From Mesostigma viride (lineage: Eukaryota > Streptophyta > Mesostigmatophyceae > Mesostigmatales > Mesostigmataceae), in contig RPFO01000579.1 of assembly GCA_009746045.1 (NCBI GenBank), forward strand, positions 451,160 through 515,159: 64,000 nt of DNA. The letters are read 5' to 3'. The position numbers were made by a program, and so were the translations under genes. The notes under the pieces were generated by a model that was not told the origin of the DNA, ran no database searches, and saw only the letters and a list, made by a program, of their open reading frames with translations. Shown here one piece after another: positions 36,871 to 48,108 of this stretch (position 1 is its first letter; each line of letters begins with the position of its first letter).

Positions 36871-38186
36871 CTAAAGGAACTTAGGTAATGCAACGAGGGA
36901 GGGAAGCTAAGCAAGGTAGGGGAGGAAAGCTACCAAGGGAGAGGGAGGAAAGGGAAGGGCATTAAGCTATGGGATATGGGAGGGGAGGGGAAGGAAGCTA
37001 AAGGAACTTAGGTAATGCAAGGAAGGAGGGAAGCTAAGCAAGGTAGGGGAGGAAAGCTACTAAGGGAGAGGGAGGAAAGGGAAGGGCATTAAGCTATGGG
37101 ATATGGGAGGGGAGGGGAAGGAAGCTATAGGAACTTAGGTAATGCAAGGAAGGAGGGAAGCTAAGAAAGGGAAGGGGAGGAAAGTTACTAAGGGAGAGGG
37201 AGGAAAGGGGAGGGAAGCTAAGATGGGAGGGGAGGGGAAGGAAGCTAAAGGAACTTCGGTAATGCAAGGAAGCCCCCAAGCTAAGAAAGGGAAGGGGAGG
37301 AAAGCTACTTAGAAGGGAGAGGGAGGAAAGGGGAGGGAAGCTAAGGGATGGGAGGGAAGAGGAAGGAAGCTAAAGGAACTAAGGTAATGCAAGGAAGGAG
37401 GGAAACTAAGAAAGGGAAGGGGAGGAAAGCTACTAAGGGAGAGGGACGAAAGGGGAGGGAAGCTCAGGGATGGGAGGGGAGGGGAAGGAAGCTAAAGGAT
37501 CTTAGGTAATGCAAGGAAGGAGGGAAGCTAAGAAAGGGAAGGGGAGGAAAGCTACTAAGGGAGAGGGACGAATGGGGAGGGAAGCTCAGGAATGGGAGGG
37601 GAGGGGAAGGAAGCTAAAGGATCTTAGGTGCTGCAAGGAAGGAGGGAAGCTAAGAAAGGGAAGGGGAGGAAAGGTACTAATGGAGAGGAACGAAAGGGGA
37701 GGGCATTAAGCTATGGGACATGGGAGGGGAGGGGAAGGAAGCTAAAGGAACTTCGGTAATGCAAGGAAGGAGGTAAGCTAACAAAGGGAAGGGGAGGAAA
37801 GCTACTTAGAAGGGAGAGGGACGAAAGGGGAGGGAAGCTCAGGGATGGGAGGGGAGAGGAAGGAAGCTAAAGGAACTTAGGTAATGCAACGAGGGAGGGA
37901 AGCTAAGCAAGGGAGGGGAGGAAAGCTAATAAGGGAGAGGGAGGAAAGGGAAGGGCATTAAGCTATGGGATATGGGAGGGGAGGGGAAGGAAGCTAAAGG
38001 TTCTTAGGTAATGCAAGGAAGGAGGGAAGCTAACAAAGGGAAGGGGAGGAAAGCTACAAAGGGAGAGGGAGGAAAGGGAAGGGCATTAAGCTATGGGATA
38101 TGGGAGGGGAGGGGAAGGAAGCTATAGGAACTTCAGTAATGCAAGGAAGGAGGGAAGCTAAGAAAGGAGGGGAGGGGAGGGAAGCT
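36871..38186 (+). repeat. minisatellite, about 125-bp purine-rich unit, 11 copies
   Basis: Each unit begins near GCTAAAGGAACTTAGGTAATG and continues with AAGGAGGGAAGCTAAGAAAG and GGAGGAAAGCTACT. Unit starts are spaced about 107-135 bp. The plus strand is almost entirely purine. Confidence 0.92.
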
Positions 38187-39590
38187 AGCGGCCCACATGC
38201 ATCTCTCCCTCGACAAGGAACAAGCGCATGCACCCACCCACCCCACATGCACCCCTCCCTTTACAAGAAACAAGCATGTGGGCCCACCTACTGCAATGCA
38301 TCCCTCCCTTGATAAAGAACACACACATGCACCCACCCACCGCGCATGCATCCCTCCCTTGCATGACAAGGAAGAAGCATGTGCACCCACCCACCCCACC
38401 TGCGTCCCTCCCTTGACAAGGAACAATTTCATGCACCCACCCACCCACATGCATCTCTACCTTGACAAGGAACAAGAGCATGCACCTACCCACCGCGCAT
38501 GCATCCCTCCCTTGACAAGGAACAAGCATGTGTACCCACCCACCCCACATGCATCCCTCCCTTTACAAGAAACAAGCACGTGAACCCACCTAATGCACAA
38601 GCATCCCTCCCTTGATAAGGAACAAGCACGTGCACCCACCCACCCCACATGCACCCCTCCCTTTACAAGAAACAAGCATGTGGGCCCACCTACTGCAATG
38701 CATCCCTCCCTTGATAAAGAACACACACATGCACCCACCCACCGCGCATGCATCCCTCCCTTGACAAGGAAGAAGCATGTGCACCCACCCACCCCACCTG
38801 CGTCCCTCCCTTGACAAGGAACAATTTCATGCACCCACCCACCCACATGCATCTCTACCTTGACAAGGAACAAGAGCATGCACCTACCCACCGCGCATGC
38901 ATCCCTCCCTTGTCAGACAAGAAACAAGCATGTGTACCCACCCACCCCACACGCATCCCTCCCTTTACAAGAAACAAGCACGTGAACCCACCTAATGCAC
39001 AAGCATCCCTCCCTTCATAAGGAACAAGCACGTGCACCCACCCACCCCACATGCATCCCTCCCTCGACAAGGAACAAGCGCATGCACCCACCCACCCCAC
39101 ATGCATCCCTCCCTCGACAAGGAACAAGCGCATGCACCCACCCACCCCACATGCATCCCTCCCTTGACAAGGAACAAGCGCATGCAGCCACCCACCCCAC
39201 ATGCAGTCCTCCCTTTACAAGAAACAAGCACGTGCACCTACCTACTGCACATGCACCCCTCCCTTGACAAGGAACAAGCGCGTGCACCCACCCACCCCAC
39301 ATGCATCCCTGACAAGGAACAAGCGCGTGCACTCACCCACCCCACATGAATCCCTCCTTTGACAAGGAAAAAGCACGTGCAACCACCCACCCCACGTGCA
39401 TCCCTCCCTTGACAAGGAACAAGCACGTGCACTCACCCACCCCACATGCATCCCTCCCTTGACAGGAAAAAGCACTTGCACTCACCCACCCCACATGCAT
39501 CCCTCCCTTGACAGGGAAAAAGCGCGTTCACCCACCCACCCACACGCATTCCTCTCTTGACAACGAACAAGCACGTGAACCTACCTACCC
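38187..39590 (+). repeat. minisatellite, about 50-bp unit, with a higher-order period of about 410 bp
   Basis: About 28 units of the form GCATCCCTCCCTTGACAAGG, AACAAGCACGTGCACC, CACCCACCCCACAT. The variant order in 38,190-38,590 is repeated in 38,600-39,000 (for example the CTTTACAAGAAACAAGCATG variant followed by TACTGCAATGCATCC), showing higher-order duplication. Confidence 0.92.
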
Positions 39591-40549
39591 ACTAGCATGG
39601 CACGAAGGCATACCATACAATAGCATGGCGTTGCCAAAGCGAAAAAAGAGATCTCGGTGGGGAGAAATTGCCCAGCAAAACTGACAACCATGCAAGGCAA
39701 AAAACTTGAATAACTTACGGTGGACATCGGCACATAATGAGTAGCCCAGATGTGCCGGGTGTAGAGTAAACGAGGCCGAAAATGTCGCGTAACTCAAAGG
39801 CATCTTTAGTAGCCTGTCAAGCGACGGGAACGAGTGGAAACCTGAAGAATGGCAAAAGACATTAAGTCGACTGCCATACATAAAAGATAGAGAATCAGTA
39901 GTACACAGCTCCCCTCATGGAGCAGTAAGCAAATGAGCGATGATTAACAAAGTGTGAGACAGATAGTCTATGCGACTCCTTGCGACTAAACGTGGCATGC
40001 ATATGCGGGCGCTGATTAGGAACATTGGCTTACTTTGTTTAGCGTAATGCGATTGCAGTAGCTTCGTGAAACGCCGCATGCGCACGATGTCACGAAATTT
40101 AAATTTCCTTTAGGAACAAAGACGAACAAATTGATGTAGCTGGCTAAGGACTACGCCATGGTAGGCTAGCTGTATCGGAGAGAGCGCTGTAGATGGCTGG
40201 AAAAATGATAACTCAATCATGCTAAACTGCGGCTCCAAAGGCTTGTTCTAGTGCGCCTTTGGCTTTCTTCTTCTTCAGGCGCAATAAGCCTGCGATTCTT
40301 TTTTAGTCCAAATATTCTTTCACCACTACTGACCGGCTGGCGACTGCAAATCGGCATGGCCGGCTAATTATGAGGCAAGCGTTGCAAGGGCAGACGCTTG
40401 TGATCGTTGATAAATTCGAAAAATCGTTCTCGCCCGGCGCGGCGGTTCACAACTCCCCACCTGCAAACTCGACTAGCACAGGTACGGGGGCGTTCCTGAA
40501 ACCAGTCCCGTACACGCAACCGTTCTATCCGGCCCTCGGCAAATATAGA

Positions 40550-40810
40550 ATCTCTGCTGCACTTCCGCGGCGTGGGACACAACAACAACAACAACAACAA
40601 CTTCCGCGGCGTGGGATTCAACTAACTAACTAACTAACTAACTAACTTCCGCGGCGTGGGAACCAACAAGAACAAGAACAAGAACAAGAACAACACGCAA
40701 CCGCTCTGTGCCGTACCTAGAACGGGACAAGTGCAAGACCGTATCGGCCAGTATAGATTCTCTGCTGCCCATGTGCGGCGTGGGACACAACAACAACAAC
40801 AACAACAACA
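40550..40810 (+). repeat. TTCCGCGGCGTGGGA / (AAC)n repeat cluster
   Basis: Three TTCCGCGGCGTGGGA motifs with (AAC)n, (AACT)n and (AACAAG)n runs, then CTGCTGCCCATGTGCGGCG and (AAC)n. Same family as 3824-4160 in reverse orientation. Confidence 0.75.
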
Positions 40811-41041
40811 ACAAGACCGTAACCGGGGTCCGTTTCGGTTACGGCCCCGTACTAGGCTCGGTTCGGTGTACGCGGCATGTACATAGCGTGACATTAATTA
40901 AGATCACTCAGCTCCCAAGAAGACCAGCATTTGATTGAATACAATAAGTGGAGCCCTGCCACAAATGCAGCAGTTAACAGTGGCCTTAAGGTTTCTCAAT
41001 CCGCACGCGGAAGCAAGAAGCCTCCAGGGTGGGAGGGAGGG

Positions 41042-43225
41042 GAAAGAAACAATTGCGGATCATTGCCTGCCTAGCTTGCTTAAGGCATGGCCCGCCGACA
41101 CACAAGCTGACATCATCCTAAATTAATTAACACCGGCATGCGTCACACACCGGCCTGAACAGTGCTGAAAACGCCACTACAAACAGCGTGGCCACGCACC
41201 CCCAGGCTAGTGCGTTAACCGTACAGGTAGTTGTACAAGGTTCCCAAGACTGACAAACATAAAACGCGCCCATCGACCCCTTGGGCCGGTCCGAATCCAC
41301 TTTACAATAATTAATCACGACTCACTAAATAACCTAAATCAGCCAAAGATTCGGTAAACAACCAGCCGACCCTACAGGTCCCCACCTAACCTCAGCTGGT
41401 GCAACCAAACACGAATCTTTGCAAGTGAAGTCGTATAAAACCTACAATTAATTTTCTCGGACCGCTAATTAATAGCCACCGACCCTTATAAACAACCGGG
41501 TCATCCAAGGAAAATTCGGGCGAGCAGGAAACCCTTTGTACAAATCGAATTAGTCAGCCCATGTCGCAGACAGCCTTCCACATCCAGGCCAAGGCATGGC
41601 GGCCTTATCTTTCCCGCATGCGTTAATTAAACTATATTCAGAGAAAACCGATTAAGATCACTCAGCTCCCAAGAAGACCAGCATTTGATTGAATACAATA
41701 AGTGGAGCCCTGCCACAAATGCAGCAGTTAACAGTGGCCTTAAGGTTTCTCAATCCGCACGCGGAAGCAAGAAGCCTCCACCCAATTACCCCCCCTGGCG
41801 CCAACCCCATTGCGCCGATTAAACTCATGACCACCGTGCGCGAAAGAGCGTGTCGCAACATCTTAAATGGCGACTCAGCCCGCGCTAGGCTATATTAACC
41901 CCCGCAGGGGCCTGCTGGTTACAATGCGACACAAGCCGGTGACCACCCCAAAAGCAAGCCCTCAAAAAGAGCCAGCATTTCGCAATTCCGGAACCGTCCA
42001 AAAAGGAAAGAGGTTTTACGACACCATAATAGACTGAGCCGCGCAGCAGGTGCTGAGACGAAAAGGAACGACAAAGGTCTGGCGTAGCCTCGCCTCCCTG
42101 AGACGCCCTCCCCAACTCGAGTCTCGCAATAGGGAAATTTCTAGCTTCGGAGCGAAACTCTCGCGCGGCTCCTATTGTCCCCAACCACCCCTCCTCGGCC
42201 GGGGCAGCTGGACAACTGACCTGCCGCTACAAAAAATATTTTATGACAAAAAAAGTCGTTGCTGACAGGATCCTGGTTCGGGACCTTTTGAGTCCAGGTC
42301 ACGTCCCACGCACCATCGCAAGGTGGCAAGCCTGCGATGTGACACTAGAGCTGTTTTAGAAACTTATAAACAGCTCCGCCGAAGCTGGCCAAACCGCCGG
42401 AGTAGCGCCCCATCCTTCGCCCATGTCAAAAAGACCCGCAGCCGGGGAAAACGACATGGGGGTAAATTTAAATTTTCTTTCCGTTGCACGACCAACTATA
42501 CTATGCTTGGTCGAACAACTTAGCGGTTGTGCCACCATCTGCCTCGGCTACAAGACAGATGCAACCCGCGCTAGAATGTGCAATTTTGCACAGGCGGCCA
42601 TTGCCGCCAATGTGAAAGAAACAATTGCGGATCATTGCCTGCCTAGCTTGCTTAAGGCATGGCCCGCCGACACACAAGCTGACATCATCCTAAATTAATT
42701 AACACCGGCATGCGTCACACACCGGCCTGAACAGTGCTGAAAACGCCACTACAAACAGCGTGGCCACGCACCCCCAGGCTAGTGCGTTAACCGTACAGGT
42801 AGTTGTACAAGGTTCCCAAGACTGACAAACATAAAACGCGCCCATCGACCCCTTGGGCCGGTCCGAATCCACTTTACAATAATTAATCACGACTCACTAA
42901 ATAACCTAAATCAGCCAAAGATTCGGTAAACAACCAGCCGACCCTACAGGTCCCCACCTAACCTCAGCTGGTGCAACCAAACACGAATCTTTGCAAGTGA
43001 AGTCGTATAAAACCTACAATTAATTTTCTCGGACCGCTAATTAATAGCCACCGACCCTTATAAACAACCGGGTCATCCAAGGAAAATTCGGGCGAGCAGG
43101 AAACCCTTTGTACAAATCGAATTAGTCAGCCCATGTCGCAGACAGCCTTCCACATCCAGGCCAAGGCATGGCGGCCTTATCTTTCCCGCATGCGTTAATT
43201 AAACTATATTCAGAGAAAACCGATT
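41042..43225 (-). mobile_element. second small non-coding LTR element inside the CACTA element
   Basis: Direct repeats of about 613 bp (41042-41654 and 42614-43225, one indel) enclose about 960 bp without coding capacity. A 130-bp block from about 41780 lies immediately inside the left repeat (41655-41779) and also occurs outside it (40898-41027), so the locus has been rearranged or two copies have recombined. About 130 bp at 42,244-42,375 matches 35,040-35,190 of the larger LARD-like element, placing both in one family and the same minus orientation. Confidence 0.65.
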
Positions 43226-43661
43226 CTAGTGGACGCCAAGTGGACGTAAAAAATGGCCTGTAAGGCATACGACACAAAGTATACTTGCCGTAATTTTTAC
43301 GGCCCGTATACTTTGTGTCGTTTACGGTAGTAAATTTACTAAAGTATACGACAAAAAGTATACGGTAGTAATTTTTACGGCCCGTATACTTTTTGTCGTA
43401 TACTAAAGTAAATTTTACTTTAGTATACGACAAAAAGTATACGGTAGTAATTTTTACGGCCCGTATACTTTTTGTCGTATACTAAAGTAAAGTTTACTTT
43501 AGTATACGACAAAAAGTATACGGGCCGTAAAGTTTACGGCCCGTATACTTTTTGTCGTATATTGAAGTAAAGTTTACGTACCGTATACGGAGCCCGTATA
43601 CGTTTACGGGCCGTATACGGAGCCCGTATACGTGTACGGGCCGTAAGTTTATAGTATAGTG

Positions 43662-43982
43662 AAGCCCTGGCACGCGACCCCCGCGACAGCGGCGACACCC
43701 GCGGCCCCAGTGACTCCAGCCGCCCCAGCTTAGGGGAATACAGCAGTAGTAGTGTAGAATAGTTAGACAGTGGCCTTGTACATGCACGCCTACTACAGGC
43801 CGGCACTATACCAGCTGACTCATGAACATTAGTTAGTCATGTACATGTGTGCCCATGACGCGCCACACACCAGATGATGCCCAGCTTTATTATCTAGTTA
43901 TGCTGTGCCCGGCTACGCAGATGAGCTACTCTCTGCTGAGAAGCCATGCCCTAGCTTTTGTATAGGCATGCTGATCTTCCAC
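43662..43982 (+). pseudogene. LINE family B copy B3, ORF1 end and 3' UTR (part 2)
   Basis: Resumes the split ORF1 with KPWHATPA and ends at TAG (43733-43735), then the family 3' UTR (GGGGAATACAGCAGTAGTAG onward). It is interrupted at 43982 by copy B2. Confidence 0.75.
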
Positions 43983-46073
43983 GGCCCATTAATTAATTAG
44001 GAACATAACTCCGTTGGGAGTATATGTAGCACATAGCCCTTGAGAAGGGGCATATGGCCTATAATACATTCTAAGCTACTTCCTGCAAGGGTGGGAATGT
44101 AAACGACACAAGTTTGCTCTAGGTGCACCAGGGCACCAGCACCCACCAGAGTCTCGGGCGACACCCAGCTAAGGGGAGCCCGTCATCAGGGTGGGAAGCT
44201 CAGCATAGCTATACGAGGGCTAGAGCGTGGCATCTCAGCAGAGAGCAACTCTCTGCATGGGCACAGCATAACAGTAGATAAAGCTAGGCATCATCTGGAG
44301 TGTGGCACATCATAGGCACACATGTACATGGCTAAATAATACTCGTGAATCAGCTAGTATAGAGCCTGTAGGAGGCTTACATGTACATGGCCACGGTCTA
44401 ACTATTCTACACTACTCAGTACTGCTGTATTCCCCTAAGCTGGGGTCAGTGTCTGGAGTCACGGGGGCCGCGGGGGTCGCATGCCAGGGCTTGTGGCCGA
44501 CGTAGATGGCCGCGCGCCCCCTTCCAGTACACCGGCTGCCCCGCCTTGGTCTGCCCGGGAGCTGGAGGTAGGTCGGCCATAGCTCCCGTCGCCGTTGTTG
44601 CTGCTCCAGGGTCAAGTCATCGTCCACGGTGTGAAGGGAGTGTTCTCGAGCCGCTTGCGGCCGCGTCTGAGAAACGAAATCTTGTCCGATGGGCTCTTAA
44701 AGATGAGAAGAAGCGGGGGCGCCCCTGCCTAATGCCTTACCCCGCGCTCGGGGAAGGCGGTGGGCGACCAGCTCGATCTCACCAGTAAGGCCCATGCGAC
44801 TATAAGAATTTCTCTCTCAAACGCACGTGCAAGCTTCTCGGAATTCTCACCTTCCTCCATGTCGAAGTTCTTGAGTATGGCGTTGAGCCGGCTGCGCTTG
44901 GCGAGCTCGGCCTCCTCGCGGAGGTCAAGCGTCTGCCGCTGGAGCTGGGCTGCGACGGCAGAGGTGGTGGAGGTGGTGTGTTGCTTAAGCATGTCTGCCC
45001 AGCCTGAGGTCGCGATGGGAGGAGCATCGCCGGCCAGCTAGGCCAGCAGGGGCTGGCTTGGCGGCAATGTCCTTCACCGCCTGGGCGGTGAGGCCGGCGG
45101 TGTTCTGCACGACCTCAATAGCGATGGCATTGTCCTTAAGACGCTGGTCGATGTCGCGGAGCTGGGCGGAGATGGAGTCGGTGGAGGCGGAGGGGGGGAG
45201 GGGGGTGGAGGCAGGGAGGGTGGCGGACTGGCGGTGGCGGTGGGGATGGTGGGGAGCTCAGCAGCCCGCGTGCGCCCCACAGCTGCCACATCTGCAGCAA
45301 TGGGCGTCACGTGCTGTGAGAGGGCGTCGTGGAGGTGGCGGAGGAAGGTGGATTCGGCAATGGGAGCGGGGTGCAGGAGGTCCTCGGAAGAGCGCTTAAG
45401 GATGCTAAAGAGAGCTGCGAGCTGAAGGCGGGGGCGAGACCAGCCGGCAATGTTGGTCGAAGAAGGGAGGGACGTCAGATGCGCGGTGGGAAACTGACCG
45501 GCCGTCAGCTCCGTTGCGGAAAAAGTTGGGTTGGAATATGAGTTGCTGGCACAGGGCCAGCAGTGAGGCGTGTGACCCGTAAAACACGAGCTCCAGTATC
45601 TTGATGGGTGGCATGTCGACGCCAAGGGTGGTACAGAGCCTGTCAACGTCAAAATCGCGCTCAGACCAGCCAGGTTTGCCTGGGCGACTGCGCTTTGGGT
45701 CAGGCGATGCAGAGGGCGAGGAAGGCCCGGGGGTTATCTGGGCGACCACCAGTGCGCGACTAGTGTCACCACTGCCTGCCGGACCTGATGGCGAAGTTGC
45801 AGCCGTAGCTGCAGACGTATTTTCATTGCCAAGCGCAGCCGCCAGGCTGCGTTGCGTCGAGAAGCGTTTGCTCGTCATATATTGCGTAATAGCTTCGGAA
45901 AATTATATCAGCATGTGCGTCTTAGAAAGACGAAGCGATTGTGATATTCACAGCTCAATTTGGCGCTCAAACGTGAAAGTTATGAGCTCCGCCGTCAGCC
46001 ATGGCTACCTCGTGGCTACCTCGTGGCTGCTCTTGCCCTCCATCTTGCTCAATCCACCCCATGATGTCAGTTG
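43983..46073 (-). mobile_element. LINE family B copy B2, apparently full-length ORF1-only element
   Basis: 2,091 bp flanked by TTCCAC at 43977-43982 and 46074-46079. An uninterrupted relative at 49,450 (CTGATCTTCC then CCCATGACAGG) confirms the join. Sense order is a 5' UTR of about 195 bp, ORF1 from 45878, stop, a 3' UTR of about 430 bp, the ACTCC-CAAC-GGAGT hairpin (44008-44021) and a TTAATTAATT tail. There is no second ORF. Confidence 0.75.
44412..45878 (-). pseudogene. LINE ORF1 protein of copy B2, broken by frameshifts
   Basis: Starts MTSKRFSTQRSLAAALGN at 45878 and gives the N-terminal part that B1 lacks (PDPKRSRPGKPGWSERDFDV, then a hydrophobic ILELVFYGSHASLLALCQQL). It continues through at least four frames: a Pro-rich middle, LREEAELAKRSRLNAILKNF and LTLEQQQRRRELWPTYLQL. 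No single reading frame remains. Confidence 0.7.
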
Positions 46074-46079
46074 TTCCAC

Positions 46080-46930
46080 CCCCATGACAGGCCTTAATTG
46101 AGCTCTGAGACTCTGGTGGTGCCGGTGCCATTGGTGCACCTAGAGCAAGTGTCGTTTACATTCCCACGGTCCCTTGCAGGAAGTAGCCTAGAATCTATTA
46201 AAAGCCATATGCCCCTTGTCACGTCCGTGAGCTAGATCATCCGCACACAGCGAGGATACATTACTGTATAGCGATGGCGGGTCGCTCGGTGCTGCCATGA
46301 ATACGGTAGCCAAGAATGCTTGCGCAATATAGACAACTGGTGTGGGAAACACTTACGGAGACGTTGTAGCGCTGAAGCAGTTCAACGTCAGGGGTTTGTG
46401 GCATTAACCCCGGATACCAACGGTTCCAATGCCAGTCGACTCAACAAGATACCATATCGGGCCAAGGGCACTGCCGGTCCTCTTTTGTGTTGTGAATGTT
46501 TGTGTCGTAACAGACCCTGGCTAGCCAGGCTCGGGGTATGATTCCCAAAGGACGCAATGCAGGAATTGCTGTGAAGCAATTCGTTTGATAGCGATGCTAT
46601 GCGTGGAAGTCGGTAAGCTAAGCACGCACTTAATTTCATCTTGGTGCAGGCAATAGCTATGCGACAGGTCACTACGGGTGGCAAGGGTTGGAATGGCATT
46701 ATTACAGTAATGGAGTATAGGTCTTGTTGATAGCAACAGACCACATCGGGAGTAGTCAGCGTAGGGATGCTGCCAGTGCGTGAGTTACGCATGGAGTTGC
46801 GTCCGACAGAATCAGCACACCAGTGAAGTCTAAAAGCTTTCAATTAAATCCTGCGTCCAGGATCCTTTGCAGATCTCTGGGATATGTGCTACATATACTC
46901 CCAACGGAGTTATGTTCCTTTTAATAAGTA
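46080..46930 (+). mobile_element. LINE family B copy B3, 3' UTR end (part 3) with an inserted 650-bp unknown
   Basis: 46,080-46,215 continues the 3' UTR (GGTGCACCTAGAGCAAG, GCAGGAAGTAGC, CATATGCCCCTT). It breaks at about 46,216, and the hairpin ACTCC-CAAC-GGAGT appears only at 46897-46910. The 650 bp between are not family sequence. I see no inverted ends or clear duplication there. Confidence 0.55.
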
Positions 46931-47749
46931 GCATTTGGATTTCTTGCTCATATTTTTTGGAATAAAATGCTAATTGCAGCCTTCATGGTGCTAGACTGCC
47001 ACCCTAGGGCCTGCGCGCGCAAGCGCTTGCTTGCTTGTGAACCATTCAATCAATGCCAGTGCATGCATGACCCTTATATTGCTTGGGAATTCCGTCAGGT
47101 GATTGTGCAAGGTTAGTTGTCGCTATCTAAGTTGATGTTTAGTTATATACAAGACTTCCTGGCCACTTCCTTAATGTTACGCGAGGTGAGTGACAAGCGT
47201 TATTGCTTTGTTGGTGCATGATAACAATGCCATTAGTTCGAAAAAGGCATGGAAATGATGTGGATGCAATCCTAGCATCATAATGATGGACATTACATAA
47301 CCACTCCAGGCCCCTAAAAAGCACTAAAACATGCAGGGGTACCGAATAATATCGAATACTTACCGGATACTGACCGCATTATTCGCGGTAGGCCCTTAAG
47401 CTGACCCCACCGTATGCCGGATACTGAATAATTGACAATAACGAATACCGTTATATGTCCTGGTCGCCCGAAGTCCATTTTCCCGGCCTGATATTTACCA
47501 AAAGGTGGGCGGTGAGGTATACGCCGCCAAATCTGGGCTTCATAACTTACATAACGCGGGAACGTTAAGGTTCCTTAATTAAGAATTGTATAACTTAACG
47601 CAGGTGTCTATTAATATTTAATTAACGCAGGAATGATGTGGACGCCCCCTGCGGGCTTGAACTGATAGTCCTAGCTTGAATCAAAGTGGTAGTCACTGCC
47701 GTTGACCATGGCAGCTGATGCCTCTAGAGTATGTATGCCTAGCCGTGCC
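46931..47749. other. unassigned
   Basis: No exon or mobile-element end recognised. A GGATACTGA/GAATA reiteration occurs at about 47,345-47,450. Confidence 0.35.
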
Positions 47750-48075
47750 ACCATACCTAGTAGTCACGTGCACCGCTAATGCACGGTACATGCACAACCA
47801 GCCATAGCCTTAGCTTAGCCCTTCATACAGCCAGCCATCACTACATCCTGGCTATGCTTCGCTTACTTGCCCACGCTCCTAGCTTGTTATGATATGCTCA
47901 TGTGGGTCTTATTGCACCCACAGAACTTGCCGGATCGTCTATCGTGTCGGATTGCTGCTGTGGCATGCCTCTGGCATGAAGGAGAAAGGGGGTCTCTGCC
48001 CTTCCTGTTGTGCACATACAGGAATTAAAAGAACTCCGGTGCTCCGTGACTCCCCAACGGGAGCACGAGTTTAAT
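47750..48075 (+). mobile_element. LINE family C 3' end
   Basis: Plus-strand relative of 28,068-28,340. Ends with hairpin CTCCC-CAAC-GGGAG (48050-48063), then CACGAGTTTAATTAATTAAA, an AT-rich tail running directly into the family A fragment. Confidence 0.6.
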
Positions 48076-48108
48076 TAATTAAATAATAATAAATAATATA
48101 TTATAATA

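Larger units (their letters stand above)
35932..43661. mobile_element. CACTA (En/Spm-type) transposon, non-autonomous, heavily loaded with repeats
   Basis: 7,730 bp. Left end CACTATACTATAAATTTACG, right end the reverse complement with one change (T to C at position 15), giving about 38 bp of terminal inverted repeat. Subterminal zones (35,932-36,290 and 43,225-43,661) are packed with palindromic GTATACGG/TTTACGGCCCGTATAC motifs, the usual transposase-binding layout of the family. It is flanked by AA (35930-35931, 43662-43663) within a LINE ORF1 whose uninterrupted form is CCACAAGCCCTGG. Inside are minisatellites, an LTR element and no transposase. A minus-strand open frame at 36561-36914 is unrecognised. 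Confidence 0.85.

Noticed and set aside
36561-36914. Transposase fragment of the CACTA element
   Set aside because: The 117-codon frame shows no TNP-type motif, and its N-terminal part overlaps the start of the minisatellite.
38187-39590. Regular repeats resembling a CRISPR array
   Set aside because: Units vary gradually with no unique spacers, the context is eukaryotic, and a higher-order period shows a minisatellite.
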